A DNA stretch of 64,000 bases from the NCBI GenBank assembly GCA_003116975.1, contig BGKB01000002.1, forward strand, positions 248,001 to 312,000, in the 5' to 3' direction. The DNA is from Aurantiochytrium sp. KH105. Its lineage: Eukaryota; Sar; Bigyra; Thraustochytrida; Thraustochytriidae. Shown here piece by piece: positions 51,601-61,288 of this stretch (its first letter is position 1; the number at the start of each line of letters is the position of its first letter). The notes under the pieces are model-generated. The model saw only the letters and a program-made list of their open reading frames with translations, had not been told where the DNA came from and searched no databases. A program made the position numbers and the translations under genes.

Positions 51601-53027
51601 TTGGACAGGCTTACGTTGAGCACGCCATCCGCTGCCGAATACGCCAACACCTTGCAACGAGTTTTCTGCCCGACCTTGAAGCGCTTGTCCAGCTGGACAA
51701 TCTTGTCGCTTCCAGCGGCCTCTTCGCGCACAAAGCGACTGCGCCACGCGTACGCGTATAGACCATCCGAGGTTTCCAAGAGAACGCCCGCCGTCGGGTC
51801 TACGCGGCGTACAACCACGTCCGAAAGCACACGGCCGACCTGTTTTTCCATGATGTTTGCATCGTTCTTTTTCGACTCCTCGGATCTGTTGGTGATGTGG
51901 TCTGCACACGAAAGCGCGACGCGCTTATCGGCGAAATCGACGAAAAGCACGCGTGCATCGATCATGAAACCCTTGGACGCGACGGGCCCCATCTTAGCCG
52001 CATAGTCGATTTCGGGCGTCTTGCCGTGAAAAGCGTCAATTGTTCCGTAAAAAGAGTCGAGAAAGAACACGCACATGCCCTCGCGCAGATACGAGCTAAT
52101 TTGGCATTTAACGCGCATACCTGGCTGCAGGCTATCAAAACTCAGCGAGGATTTCAACTTGGCCAACTCCGCCTTGGCTTCATTCAGCTCTAGCTGGAAG
52201 ACCATGCGACCTTTGCCGGCCGCAACAGTCTTAATGACTGTCTTGATGCATTGGCCGACCTTGAGCTTGGGCTCGTCAAGGGAATCCCCGGCGTCTGCAT
52301 ATCGCAAAAACCCATTGGCGATCGAGGTACGGCCCACGTTAATGTGGTAACCGTGGTCCTCCACGCTGCGGACACTACCGTGCAGTACCATGCCAGGCTT
52401 CATGGCCTCAAGGGCTTCCCGACGGTTGACAAGCGAGGCCGCCGTGGAGACCTCTACGGTGTTTCCTTTTCCATTTTCGTTTTCTACGACGCCAAGAATG
52501 GCACAGAAGAGCATGTCTCCGACGCTGACCAGACCTTGCGTCAGATCCATTACAGCGTTTTCGACGCCGCTGGCATGCTCATCGGAGAAATTCTCGACGC
52601 GCAAAATTGCGTTGATGTTGCAGGGAAGAGAGACCTGAGCCACTGTCGCCGTCACCTTGGTCACCACGGCAAGGGTCAGCGTGCCGGGCTCGAGTTTGCT
52701 TCGGCTGAGGCGATGTACAAACTTGGGCCGGGTCATGCCCGCGAGCATGTCCTCGTCGTCGGAATCGTCGTTTGCGCCGCGCCCGCGGCGCAGCTTCGTT
52801 TGACGCTGCAGGCTGGCAAAGACGGGGTCCTCCTCGACCTCATTTTCGGGTCCATCGCTGGCGCGCCGTTTCTTCTGAGCTTTGTGCTTGGGGGCCGGCT
52901 TGGCCACCTTGAACAAGACATTCTCGTTCGAGGCAGCCCGGGAGGCCTCGCTTTTCTTGCCCTTGGTCTTGACGCTACCGGCGGCGGGCGCCGGCGTCAA
53001 CTTGAGCGAGCCTCCGCGAGGAAACAT
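48666..53027 (-). CDS. RRP5: rRNA-processing protein RRP5 (PDCD11), S1 part only, two exons
   Basis: Exons 53027-51138 and 50648-48666 with a 489-nt intron (GTACGT donor, TACAG acceptor); product ~1290 aa. A basic N-terminus (KKRRASD) is followed by about 12 S1 RNA-binding repeats, for example MKPGMVLHGSVRSVEDHGYH and LKEGQKVNGKVFKVADFGIL. The intron falls inside the sixth repeat and splicing restores EAYP-VGKVVKVKVL. A Lys/Asp-rich insertion (about 720-740) sits in repeat 7. RRP5 is a nucleolar factor needed for both 18S and 5.8S rRNA processing. Fungal and animal RRP5 end in a HAT/TPR helical domain; here the frame stops directly after the last S1 strand (RLDLSALL), 72 bp from the converging gene. 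The HAT half is missing at this locus. Confidence 0.9.
50649..51137 (-). other. Long intron of RRP5 with CT run and small hairpins
   Basis: 489 nt, several times longer than the other introns here. It contains a (CT)n run at about 51053-51073 and two short perfect stems: 50770-50791 (GGGTCC arms) and 50850-50864 (CTCTG arms). No C/D snoRNA boxes were found; a box H-like AGAGAA lies between the stems on the sense strand. Confidence 0.55.
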
Positions 53028-53679
53028 ACTGTTATGACGCAGTCTCGCGGCACGACGTCCAGCTGTGCAGTCGCGAGTATTTTCCAGCCGTCCGGGGTCT
53101 CTAAGCGTGGCTCTCGCGCGACCGACCGCCTTCTGGCCGCAACCTCGAACAGCCTCTGCCGCCCACCTTCCGCGACGCTTTTCTCCCTCCCTTGGTCGAG
53201 AGGATTGCCTGATTGATTGGTTGGGCGGCTGCTTGGGTTGCTTGCTTGCTTGCTTCGCTTGCTTGGTTGGTCGCACGGAGTCCCAGGTCTTCGCAGCGCC
53301 AACCATCCGCAAATTGGGGTTGCGCACAGCAGCCCCATTTCGGGTTGCGCACGTCAACGGATACGAGTAGACCGCACAGACCGAGACGGATGATGTATAT
53401 ATACATGCCTGCGGACCTGGAGACGGTGCATTGTCCAGGGCAAGGTGGATCGCATGCATGCGCCAGGCACACGGACCTTGCTTGGGTCGCTTGTACTTTT
53501 TAGCGAGAGTGAAGCCGTCTCGCGACAAGCGAAAAGTGGCGCGTGGCCACGCAGGCTGCCACAGGCTCACAGACATTCACTTGTCGACGTCCGCTCACTC
53601 GCTCGCTCGCTCGTCCGTTTCTTGGAATCGTTGATATATCGATCGATCGAGTCTTGAAGCGCGCGCGTCTGACAAGACC
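53028..53679. promoter_or_regulatory. Divergent promoter, RRP5 / membrane protein
   Basis: About 650 bp with an inverted-sense AAGC run (GCTTGCTTGCTTGC) near 53239-53257 and GATCGATCGATCG near 53638. No gene was seen. Confidence 0.4.
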
Positions 53680-55164
53680 ATGCGCGTGGAACGCCTTGCG
53701 CGCAAGGTCAAGAAGAAAAGTAGCAGGGCGCTCGATAAAATGAAAAAAGCCTATGATGCAAGGCTCACCGATGATGGCGGATTCACGTCCGAAGAGGACG
53801 ATGAAGATGACAACGACCACGGCAGTCAGTTGACCAATAAACGCATTTCACGCAGAGTACAGCCCATGCATGCACAAGGGCAAAATCATGCAAACGAGAA
53901 CGATGAGGACGACGATGACGAACAACAAGAGGATAGGGATGACAATGAAGATGATGACGAGGACGATGAGGCATATGAAAACGGTGCCAAGCTACGCATG
54001 CATGAAAAGATGGAGTTTGAAAAGTGGGTCCGAGAGGTAATTTATGCGAAACGCATCAAACAGAAACCCATGCAGGTGGTGAAAAGTCGCATCATGCACG
54101 GTGTCACGGTTACTTTGGCAACGAGCTGTATCGTCTTTCTTATCGGACTCCGCGCAGACTATAGGTATGTCATGTCAGTGCCCATGCGAGCGACAACGAG
54201 CGGAGCGCGCGTCACCGACCTTTTATACGCCAAAGCCTCGATGGGCCTCATCGCGGGCTGCTGGGCCTTGCGCGCGTGGTTCACGCGGAATCTACTACGT
54301 GAGAGTGTCTTGCGCGTCTACGCCTTCTTGCGATGTGTCGAGTGGATCGTCACGCTTTGGCTCCTCTTTGCGTTGTGGGTGGACTTTGGCGCTTTGCCTT
54401 TTCAGAGCGATACCGGACTGGCTTCTGGAGAAAAAGCGATTTACTTCTTTAGTACCTTTATTTGTCTCTTTGGTCTCATCAATACTGTCGTGCATTTCTC
54501 GCGACTACGACGCGAATGGCATGAATACGAAGATCGCGCACTGCGGGCGTACTTGGACGCCAAGGAGGCCGCAAAATGGCGGAAGCGTCCGGCACGCGGC
54601 TTCGATCCGCAAGAGCTTCTTGCCTTCAATTCGACAGAGGTGGTTCCACATTCCACATACTGGGCCAATGGCGATGCGACCCTTACACATGCAGAAGCAG
54701 AAGCCTTCGTCCAGACTGCCGTGCCCGCTGGGGCGGGAGGCGGTCGCGAGGACGAAGTCGAACTTTTCGTTGGCGACGGCTTCATTGACAAGTTTGCGAT
54801 CATGTCGCTTGAGGAATTCATGCTTCGCTGGGATTCCATGGCCGAATCCGGTGATTTCGATCGTGACATCTCCTATGTGCCAAGTGTCCAAGAAATGGAC
54901 CTGCACCTTTCGCAGCGGGGTTTCCACTTGGTTTACTCTGACGAACAGGACGTCGAGGTGGGCCCAGCAGTTCGCATGTTTGCCTTTGCTCAGAGTCAGG
55001 GTGCCGTTTTTCTCATTGAGTTCCTTTTTGATATCACAAACCGTCTTTTGCACGCATCTTTCCGAAGTCAGGACGATTCCAAAACTCCTAATTTTGTCTC
55101 ACGTCTCGAATTGCAATTCATCCTCATGGACTCTGAACCAAGTGGTCCATCATTACAACAATAA
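53680..55164 (+). CDS. Four-helix membrane protein with possible adaptin-appendage-like C-terminus
   Basis: 494 aa. A basic start (MRVERLARKVKKKSSR) and an acidic segment (about 30-105) precede four hydrophobic helices (about 133-155, 185-205, 215-240, 245-268; for example VTLWLLFALWVDFG). A basic cytosolic stretch follows. Residues about 355-490 resemble the C-terminal appendage of beta-adaptins: EEFMLRWDSM, LHLSQRGFHLVY, AVFLIEFLFDI and a final strand. Such appendages bind accessory proteins in clathrin and AP coats. The similarity is to pattern only and I hold it as tentative. No family name is offered for the membrane part. The start has an ACCATG context. Confidence 0.78.
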   Translation: MRVERLARKVKKKSSRALDKMKKAYDARLTDDGGFTSEEDDEDDNDHGSQLTNKRISRRVQPMHAQGQNHANENDEDDDDEQQEDRDDNEDDDEDDEAYENGAKLRMHEKMEFEKWVREVIYAKRIKQKPMQVVKSRIMHGVTVTLATSCIVFLIGLRADYRYVMSVPMRATTSGARVTDLLYAKASMGLIAGCWALRAWFTRNLLRESVLRVYAFLRCVEWIVTLWLLFALWVDFGALPFQSDTGLASGEKAIYFFSTFICLFGLINTVVHFSRLRREWHEYEDRALRAYLDAKEAAKWRKRPARGFDPQELLAFNSTEVVPHSTYWANGDATLTHAEAEAFVQTAVPAGAGGGREDEVELFVGDGFIDKFAIMSLEEFMLRWDSMAESGDFDRDISYVPSVQEMDLHLSQRGFHLVYSDEQDVEVGPAVRMFAFAQSQGAVFLIEFLFDITNRLLHASFRSQDDSKTPNFVSRLELQFILMDSEPSGPSLQQ

Positions 55165-55635
55165 ATCATGGAAAATAAAATTCTTTCCCTCCCACCTCCT
55201 GACTGTGAGTCCCTTTCGATGTCGATTTGGCACATTACGCGTCATGATCGCGGTATAGTCTCTGGTTCGTTCGATCCGAATTCGCCTCGCCTCGCCTCGC
55301 CTCGCCTCTCCATCCACATATTCTCAAGATCGTCCGAGAATTGCGAGTCGCTCTAGCAGCAGGCGCAGCAGCAGCAGCGGTAGCGGTAGCGGCAGCGACG
55401 ACGACACATTTGGCGCGCCACTAGGGCTTAAATCTACTGCCTTCGAGCAGCCTACAGGCGTGCCATCACAGCCAGAAAGAAAGAAGAAGGTCGGCGCCGA
55501 CCAGTTTTTTTTTTGGCGCGGCGTCCGCCCGTAAAGGGTAGCAAAGCGGGGGCCGAGCCGAGGGCTCCTGGCAGACCCGGAAGCGGAATCGGTGGACGCT
55601 CGTCGCTGTGCGCGGTGGAGAGCGCGCCCGGCGCG
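55165..55635. promoter_or_regulatory. Promoter region of DCAF1
   Basis: About 470 bp between two plus-strand genes. It holds a CGCCT pentamer run at about 55288-55310 and a GCAGCA/GGTAGC-rich stretch at about 55355-55405. Confidence 0.4.
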
Positions 55636-58600
55636 ATGGCGGAGACGGCGCGAGCCCGCGGCGGCATCGGCGGCGGGCCTGACGATGCTGGGTCGCTGGA
55701 GCACATGATGGAGACGTGCGTGCAGACGCTCAAGAACCTGTCGGCGTACGACCTCGCGGCGAGGCTGGCGGTGAACGACCGCAAGGTGCAGGAGGCCGTC
55801 GATATGATCGACAAGATCGCGGAGGCCATGGAGAGGCTGGAGCAGGACTATCTCGAGGAGAAGAATCGGTCTCCGGTGGAGATTCAACGCGAGTACGCGC
55901 CCATCGGGCAGGTCGTTCGCATCCTTATGGACGCCGACGAGTGGACCTCGATTCTGACGGCCTGTCTTTCCTGGGAGAGTGCTAGCATGCGCCCCAATCT
56001 GACGATCAAGCTCGCAGCCATGCGAATGCTCGTGGCCTTTCTTGCCGCGACGGACAATGACGGCTTTTACTACGAGGTCTTTTTGCTTGAGCGCATTGTG
56101 CCATACCAAGAGCTTCTCGCCTACGCGTACGGCGATGCCTATCTGTCTACGGTGAGCAGCGCTGAGATCTCTGCTGCAAGCACGAGCTCGTCGGCGGCGA
56201 CACCAAATGCGCGTCGGAGGCGACGTGCGCCCCGAGCACCCGCGCGCGTTGAGGATGAGATGGCCAAGCAGGTGATTCGCTGGTGGAAAGAGCGGCCATC
56301 AGAGGCTCGCATTTTACGGCTGCGCGCGACCGCGCTCCTTCGCGCCTGGGTTGAGGATGACCGTGTTGCTGCCGACTACATTGTTGAGCCTCATGGTGAT
56401 CGTGGAATGTTGTCACCTTTTCCGCGGGTGTTGCTGACTCGACTGCGGACAGAGCTTATTGATGCCTACGAGCACGGCACGCGTCGTCTTGCGGGGCATC
56501 GCATCGCGCGACGCGGGTGCGCCGAGATTAAAAAGTTTCACAACTTCAACGCGGAGATTCGCCACGTGTGCCGGCTATTTGTTGTGCTCTCTGATGCAAA
56601 TGCGGCCGTCATTCGACCAGTCTTGCAAGAGGACGGTGTGGGTATGCTGTTGCGTCTACTCAAGATTGACCGCGAGGACGCAGCGCTCCAATGGGATGTC
56701 GTGGATCTATTGACGGCTCTCATGGTCTTTCGCAAGTTTGCCAACGAGTTTATTGATGCAGGCGGTGTGTCACTCCTTTTCAATCTTGCGAAAGGCACGT
56801 CCGTTCCGGGATTCATGATTCCAGTCGTCACGAATTGCTTCACCAATCTTGCAGCGACTGGTATGGGTAAGATCTGCCAGACGCAAAAGCCCCTCGTGGA
56901 GCCGCTGAACGCTTTCATGCTTGAGCAAGTGAGCAATCCGCAAGCCCGCGAAGGCGCGCTTGGGTACTTTCGCGATGCACTCAAGTGTCCTGTCAATCTT
57001 CGCATCTTTGACAACCTCAAGGGCGTGTATGAGGTCTTGAACGCACTATCGGATGTATACGATCAAAATTTCGTTGATGGTGCCTTTGATATTGCCAAGC
57101 AGGAGGGACTCATTGCCGCCTCCCTGGGCGCGCTGGAGTCTTACTTTCGCATGCATGTTGCGATTGCGGCTCACATCGCTCGTTTCGACCTTGTTTCGCA
57201 CCGCAACAAGCAACAAGGCGCAAGTAGCATTAGCAACAAAGCGAACAGCCACGTTCACCACCACCACCACCACCATCATCACCAGGGTCGGCCACGAAGC
57301 AGTAGCATCGGTTCACGGAGCAGCATGGGAAGCGCAGGGAGCCACGGTTTTCATCGCGCGCGCGAGCTCCCGGAGGACAAGCCCGTTGAAATTGACGACG
57401 TTGCACATGCCAACGACATGTCTTTCTTGCAGTCCAACATGGACGCCGTGATGCGTCTTCTTGCGCGATCGAGCTGGCCCCCTGTGGAAACTCTGCTTCG
57501 CTACGAGCTCCCCGTGCGTTCTACGACCACACGTTCGCGGGAAAACTCGAACGAGGGCATCTCCGCGGCAGCGCGAGCACGACGCGGCAGCACAAGCGCA
57601 GAGCAGGACAGGGGGGCTGAGACCGCGCCGGCCGAGAACCAAGACGGTGACAATGAGGAGCCTCTTTCAAAGCAAGGGCAGGCGCATGACAATTCCCATG
57701 CCTCGGACGACGCGATGCATAGTCAGACGCTTGCCTCCTATTCAAACGCGACGGCCACGACCGGGGGCGCGGGAGCTGGGCTCCCAGCCAATCGCAAGCA
57801 TGCCCTTTTACTACTGCTTGATGTGGTGCGCTCTGGCCTGGTTACCTCGATCAAGGCGCTGCAGATCCTTCGCATCATTACTTTGGTCCCATCGACGTAC
57901 AAAATGGTCTGCGAGGCAAGTTTGCCCAATCAACATCCACTGACGATTCCACTCAACAGCACGGAGCTCCAGACACTGGAGGACGAGAGCGTGCTAGGCA
58001 TCTCTGTCTTGCTCGAGGCGATGGCGACCTTTGAGGCGCGTGAAGCCGAGGTCCTGGTTGCCGCGCTTGAGGTCTTGTGCAATTGCTGCACGCCCGCTTA
58101 CGGTGACGACCGCGCGCAACGGCCCGTGCGCCGGCTGGCACGTGACAACAATGCCCTCATGACTCTCTTGGCGCTTCTTCGCTACGATGAAACGCCCAAA
58201 CTGGCAGATCAGATCCGATACCTTGCGTGTCTCGTGCTACAGGGCTTGGCCAAGGATCACCATGTCGCGCAAGTTTTAGAGACGCTGAATCTGTCGCAGG
58301 CGCTCACCAAGATCGCGCGCACCGAGCCGGTCCTTGTGGAGAACAAGAAAATCCACAAACGGCTGAAGCGCGAGGCCCTCAAGTTGATTGAGCACATTTC
58401 TGGAACAGATATCGGCGACGTCGCCGATGCGACAAACAAGCGTCTTTTGCGCAATTCGATCGTTGACCGCACGCAAATCTCCTTTGATTCGCGCGAGCTT
58501 CTGGGGCTGATTGAAGGTCACCTTCGCGACCACGGTTACGGGCGCGTGGCCGATGTCCTGGAAAGCGAGCTGCATTCAAGGTACAAGGAAAATTCTGCCA

Positions 58601-60573
58601 AGGGATCCTCGCCTCGCTTTAGCTGGCCAGCCAAATATCTTGGTGTCCCCAAAGCGAAGAAGGAGAAGGAATCATCGAAGGGCGCCGTACTGCTTACGCC
58701 TCCGCGACGTAGCAGCAAGTCCAAGGAGCGCGGAGACTCGGATGCGCAGGATGAGAAGGAGAGCCTCGGACTCGAAGGCACCGCTGGCCACGATGGCGAT
58801 TCCTCGAAGAAAGACGGCAAGCTTGTTGTAGGCAAGAAACGTCGATTTGGCTTTGTGGGCCAGGGAAGCATGCAGAAACGCCGCAAGGTGAGCAGCAAGG
58901 TTGCAGCCACTCCAGTCAAGACCGAGTCGTGCATTGCGCGCCAGCAAGTGAGCAAGGTGATGCATAGCAACTCGGGCAATAGCACCGCACTGGAACGCAT
59001 CGTCCAAGACTATCTTCGCGAGCAGCATCGCAAGTGCCTCGAGCCCGTGACGATTATTCCTCCCATGTCTCTGCACGGGGATCGACACGAGTGTACAGCG
59101 GACAAGAAGCATGCCACGGGTGCGCCGATCAACGTCACGCAGCGATTATTCCAGCGTGAGACTACCGGGTCGCCGGGTAACTCGGGCTGTTTGGCCCAGA
59201 ATGCACGCTTTGTGCATGGACGTTCCAAGTGGGTGAAAACCTTTCGCAACATCACCCGCAACGAAGACACTGATCCTGGCGCGGACATGAACAACCCGGA
59301 GTTCAGTCAAATGTACACGTGCGTTTCGTTCTTGCAGCCTCTGCGCGCAGGGTATGAGGATCTCTTGCTGGGCACGAGCGGTGGCGACCTAGTGATGCGG
59401 AATACGCACACGTGTCAGACCTATGCAAAGTGGGCGGTGCACGAGTCTCCACTTACGAGCGTCAATGTGGTCGGAGATCGAGTCCTCACGCACGCGGAGT
59501 CAGGCAACGTTGCGCTGTCCAAATTTCCCGCCTCGGTCGTCGAAGCCTATGCGGACGACGAGGATCGCGTGTATGCGTATGCGCAGCGTAATCGCAACGG
59601 CCCTGACGATGAGCTTGTGCAGCTTTGGCAGCACGAAAATGTCATGAACGTGGAGATGGATCAGGCTTGCGTTCGCATGGTCGCCACGACATCGATTGAG
59701 CGTGGACGGCATGAACAGGCTGCAATCGTGTACGACCTGCAGACGGGGCGATTCGTGTCACGCCTCTCACACGTCAAGCTTTCAAGCCGCTATCAGTGGC
59801 ATCGCGCATGCTTTGCGCCGCACGATAGTAATTTGGTTCTGCACGATGGTTTGCTGTGGGACGTACGAGCACATCGGCACATTCACAAGTTCGACAAATT
59901 TACCGAGTATGGCCGAGCAACCTTCCGACCCGACGGGACACATGTCGCGATCGACACTGCTGTCTGGGATATGCGCACGTTCAAGCTCTTTGTCATGTGC
60001 GAAGCCTTTGCAGGTGCTGTCGTCAAATTCGACAGCACGAGCTCGGTGGCATACAGCTACTACCCGCCCCTGTTCGAGGAGAAGCAAATGTCGGTATTTA
60101 CGGTGACCGACGCCTCGGACTACTCTAACATTACCACACAGGACTTGCAGCCTCATCGTATCGTGGACCTTGCGCTTGACACCACGGCTCGCAAGCTTGC
60201 TGTTCTCACGGAGCGCTCGCTCAATCACGAAGAGGACCGAAGCAAGATTTGCACGTGTCGACTCTACGAGGCTGGCCGAACGCAAATTGCGGATGACGAT
60301 GAGTACAAGGACGATGACGAGCTTTTGGACGATGAGGATGATGAGGACGATGAGAACGACATGGATTCTGACGACGACATCGACGACGACGATGACGACG
60401 ACGATGAGGATGAGGACGAGCATGAGCATGAGCATGACGACGACGATATGGCCAACCATCCTGATGATATGGATGATTTTGACGACGACGACGACGACAT
60501 AGATGGTTCGTTTGTTCGCGATATGATTGAACCGTTTGGCTCACTTGAAGCGATGATGTACGGTCACCTCTGA
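55636..60573 (+). CDS. DCAF1: DCAF1 (VprBP), substrate receptor of CRL4 ubiquitin ligase
   Basis: 1645 aa, single exon. The start MAETARARGG has GCGATGG context; upstream codons begin with TTG. An armadillo-like helical region covers about 40-900, with a His run (about 540-550) and Ser/Gly-rich linker inserted. A LisH motif (LIEGHLRDHGYGRVADVL) is at about 955. DCAF1-specific LERIVQDYLREQH and APINVTQRL lead to a WD40 beta-propeller. Two DWD boxes for DDB1 docking are intact: WDVR at 1408-1411 and WDMR at 1444-1447, with DGLLWDVRAHRHIHKFDKF. The last ~90 residues are almost all Asp/Glu, as in animal and plant DCAF1. It recruits substrates to CUL4-DDB1. Confidence 0.96.
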   Translation: MAETARARGGIGGGPDDAGSLEHMMETCVQTLKNLSAYDLAARLAVNDRKVQEAVDMIDKIAEAMERLEQDYLEEKNRSPVEIQREYAPIGQVVRILMDADEWTSILTACLSWESASMRPNLTIKLAAMRMLVAFLAATDNDGFYYEVFLLERIVPYQELLAYAYGDAYLSTVSSAEISAASTSSSAATPNARRRRRAPRAPARVEDEMAKQVIRWWKERPSEARILRLRATALLRAWVEDDRVAADYIVEPHGDRGMLSPFPRVLLTRLRTELIDAYEHGTRRLAGHRIARRGCAEIKKFHNFNAEIRHVCRLFVVLSDANAAVIRPVLQEDGVGMLLRLLKIDREDAALQWDVVDLLTALMVFRKFANEFIDAGGVSLLFNLAKGTSVPGFMIPVVTNCFTNLAATGMGKICQTQKPLVEPLNAFMLEQVSNPQAREGALGYFRDALKCPVNLRIFDNLKGVYEVLNALSDVYDQNFVDGAFDIAKQEGLIAASLGALESYFRMHVAIAAHIARFDLVSHRNKQQGASSISNKANSHVHHHHHHHHHQGRPRSSSIGSRSSMGSAGSHGFHRARELPEDKPVEIDDVAHANDMSFLQSNMDAVMRLLARSSWPPVETLLRYELPVRSTTTRSRENSNEGISAAARARRGSTSAEQDRGAETAPAENQDGDNEEPLSKQGQAHDNSHASDDAMHSQTLASYSNATATTGGAGAGLPANRKHALLLLLDVVRSGLVTSIKALQILRIITLVPSTYKMVCEASLPNQHPLTIPLNSTELQTLEDESVLGISVLLEAMATFEAREAEVLVAALEVLCNCCTPAYGDDRAQRPVRRLARDNNALMTLLALLRYDETPKLADQIRYLACLVLQGLAKDHHVAQVLETLNLSQALTKIARTEPVLVENKKIHKRLKREALKLIEHISGTDIGDVADATNKRLLRNSIVDRTQISFDSRELLGLIEGHLRDHGYGRVADVLESELHSRYKENSAKGSSPRFSWPAKYLGVPKAKKEKESSKGAVLLTPPRRSSKSKERGDSDAQDEKESLGLEGTAGHDGDSSKKDGKLVVGKKRRFGFVGQGSMQKRRKVSSKVAATPVKTESCIARQQVSKVMHSNSGNSTALERIVQDYLREQHRKCLEPVTIIPPMSLHGDRHECTADKKHATGAPINVTQRLFQRETTGSPGNSGCLAQNARFVHGRSKWVKTFRNITRNEDTDPGADMNNPEFSQMYTCVSFLQPLRAGYEDLLLGTSGGDLVMRNTHTCQTYAKWAVHESPLTSVNVVGDRVLTHAESGNVALSKFPASVVEAYADDEDRVYAYAQRNRNGPDDELVQLWQHENVMNVEMDQACVRMVATTSIERGRHEQAAIVYDLQTGRFVSRLSHVKLSSRYQWHRACFAPHDSNLVLHDGLLWDVRAHRHIHKFDKFTEYGRATFRPDGTHVAIDTAVWDMRTFKLFVMCEAFAGAVVKFDSTSSVAYSYYPPLFEEKQMSVFTVTDASDYSNITTQDLQPHRIVDLALDTTARKLAVLTERSLNHEEDRSKICTCRLYEAGRTQIADDDEYKDDDELLDDEDDEDDENDMDSDDDIDDDDDDDDEDEDEHEHEHDDDDMANHPDDMDDFDDDDDDIDGSFVRDMIEPFGSLEAMMYGHL

Positions 60574-61288
60574 AGTGAGTGTTTCCGTCCAGGCCGTGAT
60601 CCGGTTCAGCATTTGTGGACAGTGTGCCATCCTCTGCGTGGGTGATAGATCACTTTGTGATTCTAGGGCAGATGAAAGAAACCAATCTACGTTTTTATAA
60701 CAATTTTTATAACAAAAGAAAGAACAACAGGTTCGTGTCGATCCACATGATCACTTTTTTGATCGAATTCATCAAGCAAATTGGCTTTGTGATTTGTCTG
60801 TTTTGTGGGCCAGATTTTGCTTGTCGATTATTTTTCTGGCTATCACGCGCTTCCAGAGTCTTGGTGCTAGTTACTGTAAATCTCGCGTCGGAGAGAGGAA
60901 GTTTGCCCCACATGTTGATTTCATTGGGAATAGGTAAATGCACTGACGGTGAGAGCAAGGTAATTTCGGGCTCGTCGATTATTTTTCAGGCTATCACGCG
61001 CTTCTGGAGTCTTGGTGCTAGTTACTGTAAATCTCGCGTCGGAGAGAGGAAGTTTGCCCCACATGTTGATTTCATTGGGAATAGGTAAATGCAATGACGG
61101 TGAGGGCAAGGTAATTTCGGGCTCTTTTGCCATAATGACGGCGAGAGAGCGAGTGAGCTCGCTTCAGTGGTCAGAGACAAGTCCGAAAATGACATTCATT
61201 TTATAAAAGATTACTTTTTACGAACGTCGCTCTCGTTAAAAAAAAAAGAAAAGAAAGAAAGTGTGTGCGGGAGGATCTGTGTTTGGCT
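60574..61288. other. Convergent spacer with tandem duplication
   Basis: 715 bp between converging genes, AT-richer than elsewhere. About 300 bp is a two-copy tandem repeat (listed separately). No gene was supported. Confidence 0.5.
60824..61124. repeat. Tandem duplication, two copies of a 151-bp unit
   Basis: Copy 1 is 60824-60974 and copy 2 is 60975-61124. Each begins TCGATTATTTTTC and ends near GTAATTTCGGGCTC. I count only about half a dozen substitutions, so the duplication is recent. Neither copy has a recognisable gene or element. Confidence 0.93.

Noticed and set aside
55255-55295. tRNA B-box-like GGTTCGTTCGATCC
   Set aside because: No A box at the right distance and no cloverleaf could be drawn.
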